In this document: positions 22,001 to 31,864 of the stretch, in pieces
Layout: the number at the start of each line of letters is the position of its first letter
Position numbering within the stretch: the first letter of the stretch is position 1
Assembly: GCF_002099425.1 (NCBI RefSeq)
Contig: NW_018344105.1
Coordinates: 3,660,501-3,724,500 of the forward strand
Direction: 5' to 3'
DNA length: 64,000 nucleotides
DNA from: Phascolarctos cinereus
Taxonomy: Eukaryota > Chordata > Mammalia > Diprotodontia > Phascolarctidae
Position numbers and translations under genes: made by a program
The notes under the pieces: generated by a model
What the model was told of the DNA's origin: nothing
The model's database searches: none
What the model saw: only the letters and a program-made list of their open reading frames with translations

Positions 22001-25000
22001 ATATAAAGTCACTGCTTCACTTGGACAGGTCCTCCAAACACCTTGGTATCTTTTCTCATGCCCTGGAATTCAACTCAATTCAAGATACATTTGTTTAAGT
22101 GCCTCCTATGAGCAAAGTCCTGTCCTGGAACATCCCCCTGCCCACTCTTCAGGCTCAGTTCCTACTCCACCATCTTCCTTCCTAAGCCCTCTTGTGAAAT
22201 TCCATAAATCTTACCTCCCATACAAAACATCGCTGTCCAGCAATGCCTCTGATGTCCTCATCTGGGATTGCTGACCTTTTTGTCTGTTCACAGCTTGGAT
22301 CCAAACTAGACTATAAGTGCTTTATGCTCCTTAGGTTCCCCTGTATTTCCCATGATGCCTAGCAGAAGGCTGGCCACATAATAGCTAATAAATATTGGAG
22401 GACCATAAGCTTAGGGTGAGAAGGTACTTTATTTTCCAGATGAGGAAAATGAGGCCCAGACTTGGGGGCACTTGGACTCTACATGTGCCAAACTGAACAC
22501 CTTATCTCCCCACCCAATCCACCTCTGTTCCAAACTTCCCTCTGACTGGCACCATCTTCCCAGTCACCCAGATTTGCAACCTAGGTGTCATCCTTGACCC
22601 CTCACTTGCACTCACCCCATCTATTAAGCTAGTTGCCAAATCTTCTCTATTCTCCCTTCATAACATTGCTTGCAAAGCTCCCCTTCTCGCCACCATTCAA
22701 GATCAGGATCTCATCTCTGCTCACCTGCACTATTAGAATGGTTTTCTATTGGTCTCTTTGCCCCAACCCTCCCCCAATCCATCTTCCACTCAGTAGCCAA
22801 GGTGATTTGACCAGACCAAAGATCTGGGCAGGCCATTCCCCAGCTTGCCAAACTCCACTGATTCCCTATCTTCTAAGATCAAATATAAACTTCTCTGTTA
22901 CTTAAATTGCTGCAAACTTTGCCTCTTTCTCCCTTTCCAGTCCTCTTTCACATTCAGGCAAACTGGCATACTTACCGTTCTTCGCACACAACATCCCATC
23001 TCCCACCTCTGCGCCTTTCCCTTGGCTGTGCCCCATGCTTGGAATGTTCTCCCTCCTCACCTTGGCCTCTTTGAATTCCTGGCTTCCTTTAAGATTCAGC
23101 TCAAAGGCCGCCTCTGGGATTAACCAGTAGATACTGGGTATCTACTCTGTACATATCCTGTATGCACCTATTTATATACAAGCTGGCTCCCTCATTTGAA
23201 TGTAAGCTTCCTGAGGGCAGGAATTATTTTTGTCTTTTTCTTTTTATCCCCAGTGATTAGCACAAGGATTCTTAACCTTTTTTGTGCCATGGATCCCTTT
23301 GGCAGTTTGGTGAAGCCTAAGGACCCCTTCTCAGAATAACGTTCTTGAATACATAAAATAAAATGCATAGAATTACAAAGAAACTCAATTAGATTGAAAT
23401 AAAGATGTACTTTTTTCCCATCCAAATTCATGAACCCTCTGAACTGTCCACAGAGCAAGGTGTCCATCAACCCCAGCTTAACAAACATTGGCTTAGCCCA
23501 ATGCCTGGCACACAGTAAGAATCTGATAAATGCTTACCGGTCAATTAATGGACGAATGAGTTTTATAGGTTATAGGATCATTAACCTGGAGATAGAAGGG
23601 GTCTTAGAGGTCATCTAGTCCAACCCACTCATTTGACCACTGATGGAACTGAGACCAATAGAGGTTAAGTGACTTGCCCAAAGATCACCCAGGTAGTGAG
23701 TAGCCAGGCCAGAATTTGACCTTCTGATGAATTCAAATGGCCACAGGCCTTCTGTAGAAACCAGTAAATGAAAACATAAAGTGGTATCTTCTGAGCACAG
23801 GCCTCTTAGAACTCAGGCTCAGCACCTTGTATTCACTACCCTCCAATTTATAATCCCCATATATCAGAGCTTCCCAGAAATCATGAGCAAGTCTCTCTCA
23901 GTTGCACTCACTGAACCAGAATTTCCAGACGTTCCCGTGGGTGCCCTCTCCTGAGAACCAGCACCTCCAGAAGAAGCCTTCATGGTGGAATGTGAGGACA
24001 CCTCTTGAGGAGTCTCTGGAAACACCTTCCTACAAGAAATAAAACATAGCAACGTTTGAAGCTGTGGCCCTACCACTGGAAAAGTCCAGCTTGGACATGG
24101 AGTTCTCACACTAGTTGGAAGGCTGCCTTAGCTTTCCAGCAAGGGGGAAGCAAGCTAAATGCACAGGACTGGGCCCAGAGTGTACCCTGAGAAATCACCC
24201 AGTCATTTTACAGATGAGGAGACGAAGGCTTGGAGAGGGAAGTACTATTCTCGAGGCCCCAGAGCTAATAATTTGGCAGAGCCAAGATTTAAACCCAGGT
24301 CTTCTGAAAACAGAGCACACCCAAGGAGCAGTTAGTAATAGCTCGATGTCAACTAGTTCAGGGCCCCCAGGCATCCCCACTGTGCCCTCTGCTGGTTAGC
24401 TGTTTTATAGGTAACAGAGACAAAGGTGAGGGCCTAGCAAATGTGCAGATGTCACTAAGCTGAGACGGCCAGCTAACACATGGGACAAGAAGGATGGGAT
24501 CCAAAAGGATCTTGACAGTCTGGAACAATGGGTAAAAATTAAAAGGGATAAATAGAGAGTCTTATATTTGGACTGAAAAACAATCAACTTTACAAGTACA
24601 ACCCAGGGGAGGTATGGCTAGACATCAGCTTGCCTGAAAATTCTCTGGAGATGCTAACGAAGTGCAAGCTCAATAAATCAGTAGTACATTATGGCAGCCC
24701 CCAAGCTACTGTGAGCCTGTCAGTCTGCATTTGGAGACCTGGGGTCACCAGGCCCAGGGAGCCAACAGCCCTGCCCTGGACCAGGTGTGACCTTTGGAGT
24801 GCTGCCTTTGGAGAAGGACATCGATAAGCTGGAGGGGGTCCAGATGATGACAAGAAGGATCAGAAATGACCCCGGGGTCATGACATATGAGGATCCAGTG
24901 AAGGAGCATGGAGATGTGGGGCATATAGCCTGGAGGAGAAAAGACCTGGGGAGGAGACAGGGGGCGGAGCAAAATGCCATCGAACCTGTGGTTGTATGGA

Positions 25001-27987
25001 AGAAGGAAGTATTCTACTTGGCCCCAGAAGGCAGAACTAGGACAGTTGTGGGAGAGAGTCAGAGAAAAAGTCCCTAAGAATTGGAGCTCCCCCAAAGTGG
25101 AGAGGGCTGCCTCAGGAGGCAGTGGTGACTCCCTCATTAAAGGTCTTCAAGCAAAAGCTGGATGCCCACTTGCTGGGGATAGAAGTTGGAGATGGGAATA
25201 CTTTGGCCTAGGTGGCCCCCAGGTCCCCTCCAATTCCGAGATTGTGTGACTATAAATCAAGAAATACTTGTCAAATGACTAATTCACAGAGACTTAAATA
25301 TGAGATGGGAGTCACAAACACTACTTAATTACAGACAAGAATAAGTACGATCCCACCAATGGTTTAACTCCTGGTTAAAAAAATGGTTAAACTCCTGGGA
25401 AATTAAAAAAAAAAACAGTTCCCTAAAACACTCTATTCCCAAACTGGGATGTTAGTTTGTTTGAATATCTTTCCCATTATCAACTTAGATTTATAGATTT
25501 TTTTTCTTACAGCTATATCAGAAAACCATTTGGACACAAGCTTTCAGTTTAACTAACCGCAATGCTCCAGTCCTACTAATAAACATCTTGCAAACCTCTG
25601 TGAAACCATCTGTCCCACTATGTCTCTATGGTCGTCCAATGGGCAGAGATCCAGGATTCCCCTAGTCTCTTGATATACCGTTCCCATCGTTTGGGTAGAA
25701 TGGTTCCAGGTGAGTCTGATGCATGGAAAAATGGGCCACCAGTGCGGGTTGGCAGCTTGTTTTTCCAAGTTCCTTGGCCAGGATGGCAGTGGCTGAATAA
25801 AAGGCTGGATTATAAAATACAGTCAAACTTCATTAATTGCGAAGGACCAGGAGGGAGGTGAGACTGGATTAGTGTCAAGTTTGAATTATGGAGTTATTTT
25901 TCATTAAAATGAAGTTTAATTATTGTATTTGCCTAGATACTGGCCTCTCCTAAAAACAGGCTGCACACCCAAAATGAGATCTCTTTGAAAGAAAAAACAG
26001 ATACAGACGTTAAAAAATACCATGGCTAGTAGGCCACAATCAGGTTTTATACAAGACAGATGTGAGGGAAAAGTACAACCTATATTTGAGCAAGTATGCT
26101 ACATACATATTGTGTTCCATAAGGATACATATGAAGCTCAGAGACTAAGAATATTCCCCAACAGAGGAGTCTGCCATTCTGTATAGATTCCCTGGAATTC
26201 CTCCTCGAGCACACTGACAGTCCCCAGCTAGAGACCAGAGAGAGATATCCTTTTGTGGTGTTGTGTTTAGTATTGTGATCCCACCTTTGCCAGGAAAGCC
26301 CAACCTCCCCACATCCTCTGCTCCCAAATACCTTCCCTACCAGGTTTGCTTTTACCTGGAATTCTGCAGTTAGGCAGGCATCAGATTATATGGCAGAAAG
26401 ATCCCAATGGCATGGAAAAGGGAAACAGAGACAGCAGAGACAGTGGTTTTGATTGCCAATTTCTCTGAGGATCAAGTCTATGATACTTCCGCGTCCCTAA
26501 GTTCCCTTTTCCATGGAGTAAGACCAGATAGCTCCCTCACCCAGAACTAAGGGGAAAAATGGTGACATTCAGGCCACCCATACAGATATGTACCCCAAAT
26601 ATATATGATAGTAGCCTTGACTCGGGTTGTTGTTAACCCAGACCCATGATTTCATCACTGTGGTCACCTCCTGGTGTGAAGCTTCAGATGACAGTGAGAT
26701 TGTGCCAGTGGCAGGCCTCGAACCCAGTTCTCATTGACTCTGGGATCTCCTCCTATGCCATGCTGCCTTTCTGACCATGCCTTAGAACACCATTAAACGT
26801 TAGGGCCATAGAACTGTTGAGATAAAGCTGCGAGTCTGCATCTGAGCTCCGCGATGAAAGAGCCCTTTGGGGTAGACCACAGTTCAAACCAAACAAAGGC
26901 TGCTTTCAGAGGTCTGGAGAGAGAAAGCTCTCCCTCAGAGCTTAATTCTAGAAACCATTTCCTTAGTGAATGAATGGAATGTATGGATACGTTTTTCTCT
27001 GTAAGCCTTCCTGGACATTTACTTTGCCAAATTCCTCAAATGCATAAATCCCTGACCTGTTGCTTAAGGTATATAGCTGAGGAGAAGCCATGTGGGACAA
27101 CGGTGAGGGGGTCAGCCTTGGAGTCAGGCTAACCTGGCTTCAAGGCTTGCCTCTGACACAGACCAGCACTGTGGACCTGGCCAAGTCACCTACCTTCTCA
27201 ATGCCCCAGTCAACACTGTAAGACTGCAAACTGCAGACACATTGCCACTGTGCACAATCGGAGAGAGTTTCCACACAAAGAGTTCCCTGTACTGATGAAA
27301 TCTCAGGTCTGGACCAAAAATAATTTTGAAAATATGACATTTCGTTTGAAATAAGAAAGGTAATGAGAGCCCTAAACATTTGGAGAACCTAGACTATCAC
27401 CTCCAAGTAAGTAAAATACCTCTCCTGACACTTCAACATCTAGGTCAATCCCCTTGTTTTACAGACAGGGAAACCGAGGCTCAAAAGAGACAAGTGACTT
27501 GGCCAAACTTACATGTTAGGGAGCAGTGAAGCTGGGAACAGAACCCAGATCCCCTGACTCCCAAGCAAGTCTACAAGTCCAGGACACCACTGGGCCTCTC
27601 TTTCCCTCTCAGGCCTCACTTGGGCCTCCCAAGGGCAGTGTTTTTCAGGAGATGCTTTGACAATACCCAATAGTTTCAATCATTGCCAGGTACTAAAAAC
27701 ACAAATTAAAATGAAGAGCCTAAGAGCCATCTTGTAGCATTTTTGTGGCAGTTTCCTCAGATCCAAATTTCTTTCTTAGGCCGTTAGAGGGAACCCCAGT
27801 AGCTTTTCATAAGGTTCATCTGATCACTGCTTACCATCTCAATGTCCAGAGTTCCATTTTTAGATGCAAACTCTCCACAGGCCTCTGTTGCTAGCAGCCA
27901 GTACTCGGTTCCAAAGGCAACGAGGAACAGAAGAATGCCAATAACACCAACGATTCCTGCAACCAGGGCACCAATTCCAGTTTTCAT
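17729..27987 (-). CDS. TMEM182-like: TMEM182-like claudin-fold membrane protein (5' four exons)
   Basis: Four minus-strand exons (27835-27987, 23912-24029, 20111-20209, 17729-17866) join in phases 0, 1 and 1 to give about 170 residues. Seen: TM1 at residues 7-27 followed by [10 protein letters not shown]; a sequon N44-G-T; an extracellular loop with GFFWRCWF (69-76), the family's form of the claudin W-x-C signature; FTNQP and a further Cys near residue 99; then VYRGFW and TM2 (128-150), and the start of TM3 near 159. From memory of human TMEM182 (about 229 residues) the same landmarks occur in the same order with a start codon at the same distance from TM1. Overall likeness is only about half, so I infer a paralog. 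TMEM182 is a muscle- and fat-expressed claudin-like protein reported to bind integrin beta-1 and restrain myoblast fusion; whether this copy does so is unknown. The last exon (rest of TM3, TM4, C-tail) was not found. Confidence 0.9.
18790..19069 (+). repeat. L2 3' fragment followed by (GT)n, in intron 3
   Basis: Bases 18790-19010 read L2 ('gtgcctctgggtcctgcccc', 'caaagcctttcctgaactg'). Bases 19015-19069 are an almost perfect GT dinucleotide tract of about 27 units. The cysteine/valine frames there are repeat artefacts. Confidence 0.85.
20111..20209 (-). CDS. TMEM182-like: TMEM182-like exon 3 (loop to TM2)
   Basis: 99 bp between ccttttgtag and gtgagtttgg, phase 1 at both ends. It encodes (T)[15 protein letters not shown] and PHPSYDATA. 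The pattern NQPxxKxC...YLxP...SYDxA is the TMEM182 loop. The Cys near residue 99 is a candidate disulfide partner for C74. Confidence 0.92.
20330..20540 (+). repeat. MIR-core SINE with a second 3' domain, in intron 2
   Basis: The head and core 'cttggagtcaggaagacctg' are followed by a tail typical of a marsupial variant: 'caatctgcattggtggaggg' and 'agttcccatatccagagttc'. Related tails occur at 27085-27320, 29460-29580 and 52400-52495. Confidence 0.7.
20541..21375. other. Intron 2 DNA without recognised repeat
   Basis: No exon seen. Bases 20880-21070 are dense in homeodomain-like cores ('gattaatgag', 'caattagcattga', 'gaattgattatcatta', 'ataattgg') and are not part of a repeat I know. Confidence 0.35.
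21380..22420 (+). mobile_element. L2 LINE 3' portion split by a CR1/L3 copy
   Basis: L2 runs from about 21380 to 21510 ('ctaatcttcctaaaacgtcc') and resumes at 21881 ('cttcactggatccctagaac', 'gcctggcattcaaggctctc', 'ctaagccctcttgtgaaatt') to its 3' UTR near 22390 ('tgcctagcagaaggctgg'). The interruption is the CR1/L3 piece at 21511-21880. Confidence 0.75.
21511..21880 (+). mobile_element. CR1/L3 LINE 3' end nested in L2
   Basis: 'gatatttagtctggagaaga', 'catgacagatatcttcaagt' and 'actctgaaattctgtgattc' are the CR1/L3 3' end. The L2 sequence on both sides is contiguous in its consensus, so this copy landed in an existing L2. Confidence 0.75.
22485..23550 (+). mobile_element. L2 LINE 3' portion split by a hAT MITE
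   Basis: It covers decayed ORF2 C-terminal and 3' UTR sequence: 'cagatttgcaacctaggtgt', 'cattccccagcttgccaaac', 'gtaagcttcctgagggcagg'. The 3' UTR is cut at 'cagtgattagca' and resumes at 23491 ('gcttagcccaatgcctggca'). Confidence 0.8.
23263..23490 (+). mobile_element. hAT-type MITE, family A, inside L2
   Basis: 228 bp from CAAGGATTCTTAACC to a right end whose reverse complement is CAATGTTTGTTAAGC. It is flanked by 8-bp near-repeats gattagca and gcttagcc (6 of 8). The interior has 'ggatccctttggcagtttgg' and 'aataaaatgcatagaattac'. It has no transposase and is nonautonomous. Confidence 0.85.
23570..23725 (-). repeat. MIR-type SINE, minus orientation
   Basis: 'aggtcatctagtccaaccca' followed by 'gaggttaagtgacttgccca', 185 bp downstream (gene sense) of exon 2. 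Confidence 0.7.
23912..24029 (-). CDS. TMEM182-like: TMEM182-like exon 2 (first extracellular loop)
   Basis: 118 bp between tttcttgtag and gtgagtg. It starts in phase 0 ([10 protein letters not shown]...) and ends with one base of a Thr codon. It encodes [18 protein letters not shown] and NVWKFWF. The block [12 protein letters not shown] is what ties the gene to TMEM182 most firmly. The N-terminal ten residues are not matched in human TMEM182 as I recall it. Confidence 0.94.
24190..24330 (-). repeat. MIR fragment in intron 1, minus orientation
   Basis: 'cattttacagatgaggagac' then 'agatttaaacccaggtcttc'. Confidence 0.75.
24405..25255 (+). mobile_element. CR1/L3 LINE 3' portion, long copy
   Basis: About 850 bp of one orientation. 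Typical pieces in order: 'gggatccaaaaggatcttga', 'taagctggagggggtccaga', 'atatagcctggaggagaaaa', 'cctggccccagaag'-type sequence near 25020, 'tcattaaaggtcttcaagca' and the end 'caattccgagattgtgtgac'. It is the longest uninterrupted CR1/L3 copy here, with open frames decayed. Confidence 0.8.
25256..26599. other. Intron 1 DNA, mostly unassigned
   Basis: No exon seen. At 25822-25910 'cagtcaaacttcattaattg' and the following 'gtcaagtttgaattatggag' resemble a Tigger/pogo-type terminal region, but I did not find the partner end. The rest shows nothing recognisable. Confidence 0.3.
26600..26770 (-). repeat. MIR-core SINE, minus orientation
   Basis: 'tcgaacccagttctcattga' and 'cctatgccatgctgcctttc' are the reversed head of a SINE. 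The core part is decayed. Confidence 0.6.
27085..27320 (+). repeat. MIR-core SINE with second 3' domain
   Basis: The head-core 'ccttggagtcaggctaacct' and 'tggccaagtcacctaccttc' are followed by 'agagttccctgtactgatga', the same 3' domain as the copy at 20330. Confidence 0.7.
27430..27600 (-). repeat. MIR fragment, minus orientation
   Basis: 'gttttacagacagggaaacc' followed by 'cagatcccctgactcccaag'. Confidence 0.75.
27835..27987 (-). CDS. TMEM182-like: TMEM182-like exon 1 (start, TM1)
   Basis: 51 codons from ATG at 27985-27987 to GAGATG|gtaagc. It encodes [11 protein letters not shown]..., with LLFLVAFG at residues 19-26. I chose this ATG because LLFLVAFG is preceded by 18 residues, as in human TMEM182, and A stands at -3. 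The frame stays open for some codons upstream, but without another ATG that is needed. Confidence 0.93.
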
Positions 27988-28039
27988 GCTCGAATGAGTG
28001 GCTTTGCTGCTCCCTATGCCCCACAAGAGAAGCTCTGAA

Positions 28040-28135
28040 GTGACCAGCTGTCAGGGACTGCCCAGCATTGGGATACAGCGAGGAGGGGTCCTATTTTAAG
28101 ACTCAGATGAATATCATTTTAGGATTGGTCCAAGT
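28040..28135 (-). promoter_or_regulatory. Candidate promoter of the TMEM182-like gene
   Basis: Reading on the minus strand: a CCAAT box at 28124-28128 (GACCAATCC), a TATA-like CTTAAAATAG at 28091-28100, and about 40 bases further a CAGCTG E-box at 28045-28050. The ATG lies at 27987, so a start near 28065 would give an ~80-base leader. CAGCTG is the preferred E-box of MyoD/myogenin, and human TMEM182 is known as a muscle gene, so muscle control is plausible. The elements are short and could be coincidental. Confidence 0.45.
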
Positions 28136-28279
28136 TGTGGAGAGCTCCAAGAGCAGTGCTATTAAAAGAAGATGACCCTGATCAGCCAAGTCATTAGAGT
28201 ATTAGCCAAAAGGTTCCACAAGTGTGGCCCAAAGAATCCAGTGGGAAAAAGGCACATTCATTTCCCAAATGAAGGCTGG

Positions 28280-28625
28280 CTCCCACACACCTTTGCAGTC
28301 TGATTGTGTATTATTCCCCTTTATGACCTCTACAATCCACACCTTTGCACAGGTGCTTTGAAGGCACAGCTTAAGTGTCTGTCCTAAATGCGAATGATCT
28401 TCCTTGATTTCCCCAACTGTTGATGCTTTCTACCTCCTGAAATGACTTTGTCCTGCCTTACATACACTGTATTGTATGTTTACTCATCTGGACATGGGAA
28501 TCCAGATATCTTCCCCGACAGAATGTAATCTCACTGAAGGCAGGGACTACTTGGATTTTGCTTTGTTTCCTTACCTAGAACAGTGCACATAGCAGGTGTT
28601 CAATAAATGCCTGTTGAATTGAATT
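28280..28625 (+). repeat. L2 LINE 3' end
   Basis: 'acctttgcacaggtgctttg', 'aatctcactgaaggcaggga' and 'aggtgttcaataaatgcctg' show an L2 3' UTR with its end near 28620, just upstream of the candidate promoter. Confidence 0.85.
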
Positions 28626-29089
28626 AGGTTAAATGAAGAAGGCTAGATAAACAAGTGCTAGATCATTTGACAGCTAAATGGAGGATGGACTGGAGTGGGA
28701 AGCGACTTGAGGCAAGACAGACGAATGTGATGTACTGATGAAGAATATCACCCAAAAAAGAGGAAAAAAAATTCAAAAAAAGAATAGCACCCACCACTGC
28801 CAGATAGGCGATAGATTCTTTACGTGAAATGAGACAAACATTTCGGGAAATGACCCATGTGAGAATTTGTTTTCCTTGACTATGCATTTTGTTATAAAGA
28901 TTTTGTTTTCCAGACGGATGGAAGAGGGAAAGAGGAAAAATAAATGTTTGCTAATGGGGGGGGGGGGAATGAATTACAAGAAGAAAAGCAGCAGCATGGA
29001 AAATACAGGATCATCAAGATATAAGAAAGAACAAGAACAAGAGAAAGGGAAACCCTGGGGGAATCCATTAGAAAATAGGACTGAGGGGC

Positions 29090-29232
29090 AGCTAGGTGGT
29101 GCAGTGGATAGAGCACTGGCCCTGGAGTCAGGGGGATCTGAGTTCAAATTCGGCCTCAGACACATAACACTTACTAGCTATGTGACCCTGGGCAAGTCAC
29201 TTAACCTCCATTGCCTAGCCAGAAAAAAAAAA
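29090..29232 (+). mobile_element. Marsupial tRNA-derived SINE, near full length
   Basis: It starts 'ggggcagctaggtggtgcag', continues with 'gatctgagttcaaattcggc' and 'gaccctgggcaagtcactta', and ends 'ccattgcctagccag' plus A11. The close fit to the consensus suggests a fairly young copy. Confidence 0.9.
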
Positions 29233-29234
29233 TG

Positions 29235-29613
29235 AAGTCTGGAGACACAAAGGTATCCCAAAGACTCTTCCAGGAGTTTTGTGAGGTCAAAACTATTTCT
29301 ACAATAACACTAAGACATTTTAATTTATAATATAGTAAATACTGATAAATGTAACCCACATTAATAAAAACTCTTTGGGGGGGGGTCCTCAGTCATTTTT
29401 AAGAATGTAAAAAAATTCTGAGACCAGAAAGTTTGAGAAGCACTGTTCTAGACAATTCTCTAAGACATATGCAACAGCTGCAGATTGTTGCAGCCCCCAT
29501 TGGTAGAGTTGCCTCACCTGGGAGTTCCTTTTACTAATGAAATAAGAAGTCCAGGCCCTATCCTAAATATATCCAAGGCCAGGGGAGCAGGGAAGCAGGG
29601 AAGCAGGGAAGTG
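29235..29613 (+). repeat. hAT-like MITE (family B), SINE tail and short tandem repeat
   Basis: Bases 29235-29455 ('gtgaggtcaaaactatttct', 'aagtttgagaagcactgttc') look like a nonautonomous Charlie-type hAT element. Bases 29460-29580 are a SINE 3' domain ('tcacctgggagttccttt'). Bases 29583-29613 hold about four GGGAAGCA units. Confidence 0.6.
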
Positions 29614-29904
29614 GGAGGAGGAGAGCAGGGACACATGGAGTCACAATCCTTGGTTTCACAGACCTTACAGTCTACTAGGGAAAATGAAACCTATCCACAA
29701 AACTGAAGACAAAACCAAACAACCTGTGATCAAAGGTTGAGTTGTATAGCACATATGGCACTTAGCTAGTGCAGAAACAGGAAAGACACCTCTGGGCTGG
29801 AGTAGCAGATGAGCTTGTGAAATAAGTTCCTTTACTGATTCAGGCACCAAGCATTTGTTGAATATCCATCCCTTGCTCACTAGGAACACATAGATGTTCC
29901 ATAA

Positions 29905-30310
29905 TCCATCCAGAGGAGAGTGACCAGGATGGAGAGGTGACTACTGACCACACCATAGGAGGACTGGTTAAAGGAATCAGGGATGTTTAGCCTGGAGAAG
30001 AGGAAACTTAAGGGCCATGTGACAGATGTCTCCATATACCTAAAAGCTATCTTGCAAAAGAGAGATTAGCCTTTGTTCTCCTTGGCCCCTGAAGACAGAA
30101 CCAGGACCAGTGGCTGGAGCCTGGGCCAAAAAGTCCACTGAGGCTTGATGTCAGGAAAACCTCCTGACCCTTAGGCCAATCTCAAAGGAGAGGGAACGAG
30201 CTGCCTGCCAAGGAAAAGTCCCTCCCCAGCCAGCTTCAGGAAAGGCTGCTTGAAGAGGTTGTGACAGAGGCTCCAGGTTGCATGTACATGGATAATCTGA
30301 CATCTCTTCT
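29905..30310 (+). mobile_element. CR1/L3 LINE 3' end
   Basis: 'agagtgaccaggatggagag', 'tgtttagcctggagaagagg', 'gaagacagaaccaggaccag' and 'cttgatgtcaggaaaacctc' follow the CR1/L3 order. The terminus near 30310 reads 'gctttgagagtctctgattt'. Confidence 0.8.
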
Positions 30311-31185
30311 AGCTTTGAGAGTCTCTGATTTCTTATAACAATGATATAAGGAGAAGCAGATGAATTGTGACATCTGAATGGTCCAGACTAAGCACAGATA
30401 AGGCAGATCCTGATGGACTGGGCAACAGAGAAGGGGGCAATGGAAAGAGAGGGCATTCCTCCCCAGGCAGCTGCCCTTGAGGGATTTTGTCCCCCAACTG
30501 TTCCACCTGCTCACATCAGTGAAGGAATTCTCCCCTCCCAGAAGCCTGAGAGTCAGCTGCAAAAGCTACGTGAAAAAGGAGACATGGCCCCAGATCACCA
30601 TGGCTTGGCAGAGCTTCCCACTAGGGTGTGTCCAAGAGGCCCAGGGAGGGGAGGGGATGGGTTTTCAGTTCCTTGTCTAAAAGTTCACTACTCCCATCCA
30701 CAAGCAGAGAGGGGCCTTCCCTGGGCACTGCCTTCTTTGAGATTGGAGCTTCCACACCAGAAGCTTCCCAATTAGCTGAGACCTCACCAGGCTCCAGGTT
30801 TTGCTGCTCTTGGGCCCAACACCTTGACTTTGCCACACAAAGCTGCATCTATCAATATGCCACAAAGGCCCTGCCTTGGGTGGCTTATGTTACCAGCTGA
30901 GCGTGCTAATCAGTCTTTATAAAAAGAAGCTGCATCAGTGACAAAGAGCTGGTGACTAAAATAAGATTGTGAGGATTGAGTAGCTGGCAGCCTGGGGAGA
31001 ATTAGCCAGTCAGATCTGATTTCACTACACTTTTAAAGGCCAAGGCCAATTTCACTGATAAAGTTTGATGGTGACAGCTGAAGTTTCAAATCCTAAATAT
31101 TTAACAAAAGCTAGACCTCAACTTAAAGCCTCTTCTGGAATGATCAGACTCTGACTTAGTTGCAAGAGGGCCAATTTCCTCTTAT
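30311..31185. other. Unassigned sequence
   Basis: Bases 30410-30900 are moderately GC-rich with a 120-codon plus frame (30413-30775) that I do not recognise. No splice-flanked exon was evident. Confidence 0.35.
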
Positions 31186-31189
31186 CTGA

Positions 31190-31385
31190 TTTAGTAAAAA
31201 GAGCCCTGGATTTGGAGCATGGAGATCTGGGTTCCAATCCCCGTTGTAATACTTACTAGTTCGGTGGCCTAGAGTAACTCACTGAACCTCTCTGTGCCTC
31301 AGTCGCCTCCTTTGTAAAATGAACAAGTGGAGCACATACAGTAAACTGTCTCTAAGGACACTACTGGCCCTAAATCTATGATCCC
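31190..31385 (+). repeat. MIR SINE
   Basis: 'agatctgggttccaatcccc', 'tctctgtgcctcagtcgcct' and 'tttgtaaaatgaacaagtgg' read a nearly complete MIR. Confidence 0.8.
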
Positions 31386-31864
31386 ACAAAAATTAATTTA
31401 TCAGCTACTACTTGTGATGCAGACATGCCAAAAGGCCGCTTGGAAGATTACTGCAATTTATCTGCCAACACCAGTTGCACAAAATATCAAAAAATGAAAT
31501 GTAAACTATCTTAGCAGATAGGAAATGACTGGTTATTGAGGGGATGCTCAGTTGTTGATCAGCTGTCTTTCTACTAGTTAAAGCAAAAGTAAATAATCAA
31601 CACTAGATTAGAAGAAATGAAAAAGATGAGAAGACACTACACAGAATTATAATAGCTCTAAGCTAAATTATCTAAATGAGTTGTTTACTCTTAAAAAAGG
31701 AAAAGGGTGAAAGTCAAGACACTGAATGGCTTCTTAGAGAAGTCAAAATGATATAAAAGTGACTACAATGAGGAAGCCAAATGAACCCAGAAACCATCTT
31801 AACTAGCAAATGCTCGATCTTCTTACAAAGTGGAGAGGCATGGCAAACTGAGGCCATTCACCAA

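Larger units (their letters stand above)
24030..27834 (-). other. Intron 1 of the TMEM182-like gene
   Basis: It begins gtaagc and ends tttcttgtag. It contains reversed MIR pieces (27430-27600, 24190-24330), SINEs (27085-27320, 26600-26770), a CR1/L3 LINE (24405-25255) and unassigned DNA at 25260-26600. I saw no exon in it. Confidence 0.85.
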
